Assembly (NCBI GenBank): GCA_943325515.2
Contig: CALPPS020000022.1
Coordinates: forward strand, 1-29,338
DNA: 29,338 bases
From: Flavobacterium psychrophilum
GTDB taxonomy: Bacteria; Bacteroidota; Bacteroidia; Flavobacteriales; Flavobacteriaceae
Direction of reading: 5' to 3'
A model generated the notes under the pieces. It was not told the DNA's origin, did not search any database, and saw only the letters and a list, made by a program, of their open reading frames with translations. Position numbers and translations under genes: made by a program. Position 1 is the first letter of the stretch; each line of letters begins with the position of its first letter. Of the stretch, positions 23,455 through 29,338 are shown in pieces.

Positions 23455-24312
23455 ATGCTATTAAAAAATTATAAAACTATTTTCCTTAATGAACTGGCTT
23501 CTCTTTATGACGAAAAAGAGATTGAGAGTTTCTTTTACCTTGTTTTAGAAAAATTTCACCACCAAAAACGTATAGATTTAGCACTAAATCCAGAAATGAT
23601 TTTGGATGAAAAACAAGCCTCACTATGGAATAGTGTGGTAGCAGATTTAAAAAAACAAAAGCCCATTCAATACATTTTGGAAGTAACTGAGTTTTATGGG
23701 TTGCCATTTATAGTCAATGAAAACGTTTTGATTCCTAGACCAGAGACCGAAGAATTAGTTGATTTAATTATTAATAGTGAGAGAAGAGAGAACAGGGAAG
23801 ATAGAAAAGTTAGCATTCTAGATATAGGAACGGGTAGCGGTTGTATCGCTATTTCGTTGGCTAAACATTTATCAAATGCAGAAGTCTTTGCTATTGATGT
23901 TTCTGAAAAAGCATTGGAAGTGGCAAAAAAAAATGCAGCACTTAATAATGTGGCTATTACTTTTCTTTTAAAAGATATTTTAAAAGTTGAAAATTTAGGA
24001 CAGCAGTTTGATACTATAGTTTCTAATCCGCCCTATGTTCGAAATCTAGAAAAAGCAGCAATTAATCCAAATGTTTTAGATTATGAACCCCATGTAGCTT
24101 TGTTTGTAGCTGATATTGATGCCTTGCTTTTTTATCGAAAAATAACGCAATTGGCTAAGTTACATTTGAAGCCAAAAGGAAAGTTGTATTTTGAAATCAA
24201 CCAATATTTAGGGATAGAAACAATTGCTTTAGTGGAAAGTTTTGGTTTCAAAAATGTGACTCTTCAAAAAGATATTTATGGAAATGACAGAATGATTGTT
24301 GCTTTTCTATAA
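23455..24312 (+). CDS. prmC: Release factor glutamine methyltransferase
   Basis: PrmC methylates the glutamine of the GGQ motif in RF1 and RF2, using SAM. The protein has 285 residues. The N-terminal helical domain is at about 1-85. The linker is VLIPRPETEELVDLI (92-105 region). The SAM site is ILDIGTGSGCIAISLA (121-136). The catalytic substrate-binding motif NPPY is at 191-194, in IVSNPPYVRN. Residues 107-119 (NSERRENREDRKV) are a short, highly charged insert encoded by a purine-rich run, and probably form a surface loop. The ATG abuts the stop of the GNAT gene. The gene ends 4 bases before the stop of the convergent permease gene, leaving no room for a separate terminator between them. Confidence 0.96.
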   Translation: MLLKNYKTIFLNELASLYDEKEIESFFYLVLEKFHHQKRIDLALNPEMILDEKQASLWNSVVADLKKQKPIQYILEVTEFYGLPFIVNENVLIPRPETEELVDLIINSERRENREDRKVSILDIGTGSGCIAISLAKHLSNAEVFAIDVSEKALEVAKKNAALNNVAITFLLKDILKVENLGQQFDTIVSNPPYVRNLEKAAINPNVLDYEPHVALFVADIDALLFYRKITQLAKLHLKPKGKLYFEINQYLGIETIALVESFGFKNVTLQKDIYGNDRMIVAFL

Positions 24313-24316
24313 ATAT

Positions 24317-25561
24317 TTATTCATATCTCAATGCTTCAATTGGGTCTAGTTGTGATGCTTTGATAGCTGGATATAATCCAGAAACTAAGGCTACAATAAA
24401 ACTAGTTACAAAAGCGGCAAAAATGGCTTGCCATGGGATCACAAAGTCCCAGTCTGCAGCTAAGCAAATTAAATATCCCACAACAATTCCAAAAACAATT
24501 CCGATAACACCACCCAATTGCCCGATGGTTAAGGTTTCAATAAAAAACTGGAAAGCAATCGTGCTTTTTTTTGCTCCAAGCGCTTTTCTAACACCAATTT
24601 CACGGGTTCTTTCTGTAACAGAAACCACCATAATATTCATTAAGGCAATAGATGAACCAAGAATAGTAATAATTCCCATTACCCAGGCCGAAATATTTAA
24701 TACATCTGTTATACTAGCTATTCTATTAATTAAATCATCACTTCTAGAAATGGCAAAATTATTTTCCTCCACAGGATTTAGCTTTCTCACTTTTCGCATA
24801 GTAATTAAAGCATTGTCAACAGCGTCATCAAACAGTTCTGATTTTTCAATCATAGTACTTAATGAGTAATTTATATTAGGTGCCGAAAATAGAGAACGAG
24901 CTACTTGAATAGGAATCAATACCCTTAAATCTTGGCTGTTGCCAAAGGTTGAACCTCTCTCTTTTAGCACGCCAATAACTTTGAATTTGGCACCACGAAC
25001 TGAAAGAATTTTGCCAATCGGATTGCTGTCTTTGAATAGTCCTTTTGTAACAAAATCTGAGCCTACTATACAAGAGTAGATGTTGTTTGAAATGTCAAAA
25101 TTGTTGAAGTTTCTCCCTTGCGTTATTTCCAAGCCTGAGTTAGATAGAAAGAATTCATCAATACCCAAAACTGAAATTTCTGGATCGGTTTTTTGGTTAT
25201 CATATTTTACTTCGGCAGATGAGGTTGCAATAAAAGATAATGAAGATTGCGTGAAAGGATAGTCATAGATTTCCTTAAACCTTTTGGCTTCTATATAACT
25301 GATTATTGGATTTATTTTTTCGCCTTCTTGTCCACCGTGTTGTCTGCTTTTAGTTTCATATTGGTTGATATTAAAAGTATTGGAACCCATAGAAGCAAAA
25401 CTTGAATTCAAAGTATTGTCAATAGCGGCAACTACTGTCAAAATACCTACCAAAGCAGTAATTCCTATAGCAATAATGATGACGGTTAACACCGTACGAA
25501 GCAATTGAGTTCGAATGGCACTCAAAGCTATTTTTATATTTTCTATAAATAATCCAATCAT
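24317..25561 (-). CDS. MacB-type ABC transporter permease, no ATPase domain
   Basis: The protein has 414 residues. A first membrane span (about 15-40, LLRTVLTVIIIAIGITALVGILTVVAAI) is followed by a large periplasmic MacB_PCD domain (about 45-275). Three more spans lie near 285-310, 335-365 and 375-400. The FtsX-like part includes VSVTERTREIGVRKALGAKKSTIAFQFFIE and the ending SGLYPAIKASQLDPIEALRYE, both standard signatures. Unlike E. coli MacB it carries no nucleotide-binding domain, so it needs a separate LolD/MacB-type ATPase, none of which is adjacent. Such mechanotransmission transporters export lipoproteins, peptides or toxins through TolC-like channels; the cargo here is unknown. It stands alone on its strand. 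Confidence 0.93.
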   Translation of the reverse strand: MIGLFIENIKIALSAIRTQLLRTVLTVIIIAIGITALVGILTVVAAIDNTLNSSFASMGSNTFNINQYETKSRQHGGQEGEKINPIISYIEAKRFKEIYDYPFTQSSLSFIATSSAEVKYDNQKTDPEISVLGIDEFFLSNSGLEITQGRNFNNFDISNNIYSCIVGSDFVTKGLFKDSNPIGKILSVRGAKFKVIGVLKERGSTFGNSQDLRVLIPIQVARSLFSAPNINYSLSTMIEKSELFDDAVDNALITMRKVRKLNPVEENNFAISRSDDLINRIASITDVLNISAWVMGIITILGSSIALMNIMVVSVTERTREIGVRKALGAKKSTIAFQFFIETLTIGQLGGVIGIVFGIVVGYLICLAADWDFVIPWQAIFAAFVTSFIVALVSGLYPAIKASQLDPIEALRYE

Positions 25562-25650
25562 AACGGTTATTTGGCACTAAATTACAGCTTTTGTTACAAG
25601 AATATTACCTTTAGTATAGAAATTAGTTTCAAAAAATAAGATATTTGCAA

Positions 25651-25685
25651 AACAATTGATAATTGATATTTAACAATTGATAATT
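25651..25685 (+). repeat. 14-base direct repeat upstream of hisS
   Basis: AACAATTGATAATT occurs at 25651-25664 and again at 25672-25685, a 21-bp period. GATATTTG at 25640-25647, one mismatch from TAnnTTTG, lies just upstream and would put the repeats in the first half of the hisS leader. Each copy contains the palindrome CAATTG. It could be a low-complexity intergenic repeat or paired protein sites. Confidence 0.4.
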
Positions 25686-25699
25686 CTTAATTAAATAAG

Positions 25700-27058
25700 A
25701 TGGCACAAAAACCAAGCATTCCAAAGGGCACAAGAGATTTTTCATCTGTAGAGGTTGCCAAGCGCAATTATATCATTTCCATCATGCGAGATCATTTTGA
25801 GAAGTTTGGTTACCAGCCAATCGAGACTCCTTCTTTTGAAAACTCTGACACTCTTATGGGGAAATATGGTGATGAAGGAGATAGATTAATTTTTAAGATA
25901 TTGAATTCGGGAGATTATCTAGATAAAGTTTCTTCAGAAGAATTACAGAACATAAACTATAAAAAACTAACAGGAAAAATTTCTGAAAAAGCCCTTCGTT
26001 ACGATTTAACTGTGCCGTTTGCGCGCTATGTTGTGCAACACCAAAGTGAGTTAGAATTCCCTTTTAAACGCTATCAAATACAACCTGTTTGGAGAGCTGA
26101 TCGTCCTCAAAAGGGGAGATTTAGAGAGTTTTATCAATGCGATGCCGATGTGGTGGGTTCAGCATCCTTATGGCAAGAAGTAGAATTGGTACAATTATAC
26201 GACTCCGTTTTTGCCTCTTTAGGTTTGAAAGGTGTAACTATAAAAATCAATAACCGAAAAATTTTATCAGGTATTGCAGAGGTAATCGGTGCCTCAGATA
26301 AATTGATTGATTTTACTGTTGCTTTAGATAAGCTTGACAAGATAGGAGAGGAAGGCGTAAAAAAAGAAATGCTAGAAAAAGGCATTACATCAACTGCTCT
26401 AGAAAAAGTGCAGCCGTTATTTACTTTTACGGGAACCTTACAAGAAAAATTAGAAAAGCTTTCTGCCTTACTAGCTTCATCTGAAGAAGGTATGAAGGGA
26501 ATAGAGGAATTGAGTTTTATTTGTCATAACGTTTTAAAATTAGGATTACAACAAGCTAATTTAGATTTAGATGTTACCCTGGCTCGTGGATTGAATTACT
26601 ACACCGGAGCTATTTTTGAAGTTGCACCACCCACTAGCGTGTCTATGGGTTCTATAGGTGGTGGAGGGCGTTATGATGATTTAACGGGTGTTTTTGGGTT
26701 ACCCAATATGAGTGGTGTTGGGGTTTCTTTTGGCTTGGATAGAATTTATTTGGTTTTAGAAGAATTAAATCTCTTTCCACAAACCGTTACTACAACTACT
26801 AAAGTACTCTTTTTATATAATGGCAAAGATCAAGCTTTTGAAGCAATGAAAACCATTACTATTTTAAGAAATCATAATATCAAAGCAGAAATGTATCCAG
26901 ATGCTGCTAAGATAGACAAGCAGTTTAAGCACGCGGAGCGCAAAGGTGTTCCATTTGTGGTAAAAGAAATCAACAACGAAATATTTGTAGTAAAAGATCT
27001 TAAGCTTGGCGAACAGATGTTTTTAGATGTAGATCATCTTATTACGATTTTAAAGTAA
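25700..27058 (+). CDS. hisS: Histidyl-tRNA synthetase
   Basis: HisRS is a class II aminoacyl-tRNA synthetase that charges tRNA-His. The protein has 452 residues. The start [14 protein letters not shown] matches the family. Motif 2 lies in the [13 protein letters not shown] to [10 protein letters not shown] stretch (124-148). The histidine-specific motifs are ARGLNYYTG (295-303) and GGGGRYDDL (320-328). Motif 3 is at about 336-348 ([13 protein letters not shown]). The anticodon-binding domain follows from about 365. A roughly 40-residue insertion relative to short bacterial forms lies between motifs 2 and 3. Nothing is truncated. It is monocistronic, with a probable weak promoter at 25640-25647 and no clear terminator downstream. 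Confidence 0.97.
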   Translation: MAQKPSIPKGTRDFSSVEVAKRNYIISIMRDHFEKFGYQPIETPSFENSDTLMGKYGDEGDRLIFKILNSGDYLDKVSSEELQNINYKKLTGKISEKALRYDLTVPFARYVVQHQSELEFPFKRYQIQPVWRADRPQKGRFREFYQCDADVVGSASLWQEVELVQLYDSVFASLGLKGVTIKINNRKILSGIAEVIGASDKLIDFTVALDKLDKIGEEGVKKEMLEKGITSTALEKVQPLFTFTGTLQEKLEKLSALLASSEEGMKGIEELSFICHNVLKLGLQQANLDLDVTLARGLNYYTGAIFEVAPPTSVSMGSIGGGGRYDDLTGVFGLPNMSGVGVSFGLDRIYLVLEELNLFPQTVTTTTKVLFLYNGKDQAFEAMKTITILRNHNIKAEMYPDAAKIDKQFKHAERKGVPFVVKEINNEIFVVKDLKLGEQMFLDVDHLITILK

Positions 27059-27510
27059 TTGTGTAGACAGAATCCAAATTAAAAAAAAAATTTGGTGATA
27101 CAGAAAAAGACAAAATTAATAACACCCCGTTATTTAAAGTTGTATCAGAACTTAACTGCAATTCTTAAATCTTCTTTGTATTTAGTTTATATACGAAATT
27201 AAAAATCACGGATGAATGTTTATCTATCTGCCACAAACTTTCATAACATTTTTTTACTTTATAAAATAATCCAAGAATAAAAGACTAAAAATTGCTCAAG
27301 TATTTGTATATGAATGAGTAAAGTATTGCCATGGTTTTAAATGTCTTTGACTTTTAATGTTTTACATAAATTAGACTCATTTTATAAATAGCAGCCTCTT
27401 TATTTAAATTATAATTGAAACAAATTAGCCTTATGAATGATACTTTTTCGCCAAGACTAATTTGGGGTTTTCGTATAATTTTACACAAAATATAACTTAA
27501 AAAAAATATT
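27059..27510. other. 452-base gap without a recognisable gene
   Basis: No reading frame here is convincing: the longest ATG-started peptides are about 20 residues with no recognisable features. CCAAATT and AATTTGG (27074-27095) could pair around an A-rich loop just after hisS, but no U-tract follows. Near the right end TAATTTTA (27476-27483), one base from the -7 consensus, may serve the next gene. No tRNA or riboswitch shape was recognised. Confidence 0.6.
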
Positions 27511-28917
27511 ATGAAAACAAAAATTACTTATTTATTTTTAATCCTTCCTTTATTCATGTTTGCTCAAGGTCCATTCAATTTTGACACCTCAACAGAGGGG
27601 TTTACGTGCAATTCTTCTGGAGGAACTTTAGGAGCACACACAGTAACACAGTCTGCAGGGGATTTAAGGGTTGATTTTGTTACAGGTCAGGGTAATAATC
27701 CAATAATAAAAAAGGCAGATGCAACTATTAATGCGGATTCTAATATAAACTTTATTGAAATCCGATTGAAAAACCTAAGCGCCATTAGCTATTTAAGACT
27801 TGCTCCGGCAGGAACTACGGCTAATTATGGAAATGTTTTAATTTCCACCGCTGATACGCAGTACCAAACCTACACTATTGATGTAACCGCATGGACAGGT
27901 GCTGCTGTTGGTATTGATATTTTATGTAAAAAAAACACTGTAGGTGGTACTCCTTCCGGTCAGGCCTATACACCTGCAACAGGAGAGTATATTCTAATTG
28001 ATTACATCAAGCCTTTGGCTAACCTTGTAACACCAGAAGTTAACGTTTTTAATTTTGATACTGACGCCCAAGGTTTTACTACTCTTACAAGAGCAACTGC
28101 TGATCAAGCAACCGAATCGTTAAGAGCAACTTTAAAAATTAACTGTACAACTTTAGCATCAACCAATGCTAAAGTAGCTTTGTCATCATTATTTGCCCAT
28201 GTTGAAGGAACAAATAAATATGCACACATTACTTTAAAAAACACCTCAACCAATACATTGTTTCTATTAAATGGAAAAGTGGGGGGTGTAGTAACTGCTT
28301 TTAATCCAATTCAAACCTATACGCCTTCTGATACGGATTATAAAACCTATGATTTTGATTTATCTACTTGGGATAGTGGGTATCAATTTCCAGAATTAAA
28401 CTTTTCTGTTAAGAATACTTGGTTAGCAACAGCAACTTATGTAATAGGTGAAATTGTAATTTCAGGGAATACCTATTGTAAAAATACATCTGGTGCAAAT
28501 AGTGTCTCGCCTGCAGTACCACATACAGATACTGCAAACTGGGCAATATGTGATGTAACAGGAGCTACAACTCCAGCCGTTGGTGCAATTGTCGGCGGTG
28601 CTTTAGATTTAACTAATTCTGTATATGTTGATTCAATTGTTTTTGATAATGTTGTTCCTTCAACTCTAGGTACTGCTGATTTTGGATATGCAAACAATAC
28701 CATTTCATTATATCCAAATCCTGCCCAAGAGGTTTTGAATGTAAGTTCCACTCACAGCATTACTAAAATTGAAGTATATGATTTGCTAGGAAAAAAAGTA
28801 GCTTCAAATAAAAATGCCAAAAATGTTAATGTTGCGACTTTAGGAAAAGGGGCATATATTGTTAAAGTGCTGCAAGAAAACGGTAGCCTTGTAGCAAAAC
28901 AATTTATTAAAGAATAA
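27511..28917 (+). CDS. Type IX-secreted protein: two beta-sandwich repeats with a CBM5/12-like insert
   Basis: The protein has 468 residues. The signal peptide is MKTKITYLFLILPLFMFAQ. Two related domains begin FNFDTSTEGFT (22-32) and FNFDTDAQGFT (180-190), a start typical of carbohydrate-binding beta-sandwiches (F-x-F-D-x-x-x-x-G-[WF]). Each later carries 'YQTYTIDVTAW' or 'YKTYDFDLSTW' and ends ILIDYIK or VYVDSIVF. In the second domain, residues 302-346 (TWLATATYVIGEIVISGNTY to ANWAIC) look like a small CBM5/12 chitin-binding module inserted in a loop. The C-terminus from 399 (SLYPNPAQEVLNV, IEVYDLLGKKV, GAYIVKVLQENG, KQFIKE) is a type A Por secretion sorting domain, so the protein is exported by the type IX system and probably surface-anchored. 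No catalytic domain is visible, so a glycan-binding role is inferred. Confidence 0.85.
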   Translation: MKTKITYLFLILPLFMFAQGPFNFDTSTEGFTCNSSGGTLGAHTVTQSAGDLRVDFVTGQGNNPIIKKADATINADSNINFIEIRLKNLSAISYLRLAPAGTTANYGNVLISTADTQYQTYTIDVTAWTGAAVGIDILCKKNTVGGTPSGQAYTPATGEYILIDYIKPLANLVTPEVNVFNFDTDAQGFTTLTRATADQATESLRATLKINCTTLASTNAKVALSSLFAHVEGTNKYAHITLKNTSTNTLFLLNGKVGGVVTAFNPIQTYTPSDTDYKTYDFDLSTWDSGYQFPELNFSVKNTWLATATYVIGEIVISGNTYCKNTSGANSVSPAVPHTDTANWAICDVTGATTPAVGAIVGGALDLTNSVYVDSIVFDNVVPSTLGTADFGYANNTISLYPNPAQEVLNVSSTHSITKIEVYDLLGKKVASNKNAKNVNVATLGKGAYIVKVLQENGSLVAKQFIKE

Positions 28918-28954
28918 TTTACTTTTATATTTATAAATAGTACTATTAATTTTC

Positions 28955-28997
28955 AAAAGAGCATTCTAATTTATTTACAATTAGGATGTTCTTTTTT
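28955..28997 (+). terminator. Rho-independent terminator after the type IX-secreted gene
   Basis: AAAAGAGCATTCTAATT (28955-28971) pairs with AATTAGGATGTTCTTTT (28979-28995), using two G-U pairs, around a 7-base loop; the descending arm runs into a T-tract ending at 28997. It lies 37 bases past the stop and should insulate the next gene. Confidence 0.9.
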
Positions 28998-29024
28998 AAT
29001 AAGCAAACCACTGGTTTTGAGTTG

Positions 29025-29032
29025 TATTTTTG
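29025..29032 (+). promoter_or_regulatory. -7 box for the right-edge gene
   Basis: TATTTTTG is an exact TAnnTTTG match just after the preceding terminator, implying a leader of about 70 bases before the ATG at 29109. No convincing -33 TTG at the normal spacing was seen. Confidence 0.45.
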
Positions 29033-29108
29033 TTCTCGTGGCACGTTTTAATATTAAGTTTTTCCTCTTAACTTTTAGTCCAAGCTAAATTAGTAAATCA
29101 ATTTGATT

Positions 29109-29338
29109 ATGAAAGTTCATTATAAACATATCGCCTTAGTTGGCTTTTTTCTATTTTTTATTACAAAATCACAAGCACAAAAAATAGCTGTGCCCATTAG
29201 TTCATATGGTGTTTGGGATCGTGGAGGAGGAGTTGATGATTATTCCGATCCAAAGGCCGACTTTGTTTTGGGCATAGAAGTGTCAGCCACATGGGCAGAA
29301 GTGCAATCCATGGGGCCAGGCAAATTTGATTTTTCGCA
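29109..29338 (+). CDS. Secreted protein, N-terminus resembling a glycoside hydrolase (partial)
   Basis: Only the first 76 codons are in the window; the 3' end is outside. A signal peptide (MKVHYKHIALVGFFLFFITKSQA) ends before QKIAVPISSYGVWDR. The mature start ends FVLGIEVSATWAEVQSMGPGKFDFS. A beta strand, then W-x-x-[IV]-x-x-x-x-G-x-[FY]-D-F-S, is the common beginning of (beta/alpha)8 glycoside hydrolases of clan GH-A such as the GH42 and GH5 types, where 'G-K-Y-D-F-S' marks the start of the first helix. The family cannot be fixed from this fragment. It follows the type IX-secreted glycan-binding-like gene but has its own promoter after a terminator, so the two may belong to one functional locus without one transcript. 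Confidence 0.6.
   Translation, partial: MKVHYKHIALVGFFLFFITKSQAQKIAVPISSYGVWDRGGGVDDYSDPKADFVLGIEVSATWAEVQSMGPGKFDFS

Noticed and set aside
24310..24321. ATAAATATTTAT palindrome between prmC and the permease
   Set aside because: A pure A/T 12-mer without a loop or U-tract is expected by chance in DNA of this composition.
24360..24869. Long open frame (169 codons) antisense to the permease
   Set aside because: It lies wholly inside a well-supported gene on the other strand, and its translation shows no family signature.
25651..25685. CRISPR-like repeat
   Set aside because: There are only two 14-base copies with a 7-base spacer and no cas genes in the window.
27074..27095. CCAAATT/AATTTGG hairpin after hisS as a terminator
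   Set aside because: The loop is a run of A and no U-tract follows on either strand.
27208..27276. Short open frame of about 22 codons in the hisS-downstream gap
   Set aside because: No recognisable ribosome-binding context, promoter or sequence feature supports it.

Overview
The window is a stretch of bacterial chromosome that most resembles Flavobacterium or a close relative (phylum Bacteroidota). The reasons are its AT-rich DNA and AT-biased codons, recurrent promoter boxes of the Bacteroidota type (TAnnTTTG near -7, sometimes with TTG or TTTG about 19-20 bases upstream), a type IX secretion C-terminal sorting domain, a long 482-residue GAPDH, and gene families typical of the group (LytTR regulators, SurA-like clusters, DUF2279). 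No tRNA, rRNA, insertion sequence, phage gene, integrase or CRISPR array was seen. Almost everything is intact housekeeping DNA.

Layout. 1-2100: the 3' end of a LytTR response regulator, convergent with prfC (release factor 3). 2235-7547: a rightward cluster of a double-parvulin periplasmic foldase, a small SurA-like lipoprotein, SurA and a MoxR AAA+ ATPase, with a good promoter and a stem-forming leader. 7715-10104: acn (aconitase) with its own promoter and a striking 44-bp perfectly palindromic terminator. 10177-13230: leftward gap (long GAPDH) and htrA/degP, each with its own promoter, with a terminator between them. 13280-17372: a rightward group with a cell-wall flavour: dapF, a GNAT acetyltransferase, mltG, a DUF2279 protein and, from its own promoter, a lysozyme-like protein. 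The terminator of the last gene lies inside the convergent rsmI gene. 17313-20112: leftward dnaA, a low-molecular-weight phosphotyrosine phosphatase and a short RsmI-type methyltransferase, with a DnaA box over the probable dnaA promoter. 20189-22898: a thioesterase going right, then a leftward ribD-HAD-yigZ operon whose promoter places the transcript start almost on the GTG start codon. 22981-27058: GNAT and prmC going right, a leftward MacB-type permease, and hisS going right. 27511-29338: a type IX-secreted two-repeat protein carrying a chitin-binding-like insert, then the start of a secreted protein that looks like a glycoside hydrolase.

How the genes fit together. Two themes dominate: envelope biogenesis and quality control (the foldases, HtrA, DapF, MltG, the lysozyme-like protein), and core replication or translation functions (DnaA, PrfC, PrmC, RsmI, HisS). 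Acn and GAPDH are central-carbon enzymes, and their promoters share a CGTTTTCGT element. The right edge may begin a polysaccharide-use locus. I found no clear candidate for a wholly new system. The most unusual points are the loopless palindromic terminator, the terminator embedded in rsmI, the domain insertion in the type IX-secreted protein, the GAPDH extension with a changed cofactor-site residue, and the near-leaderless ribD promoter.
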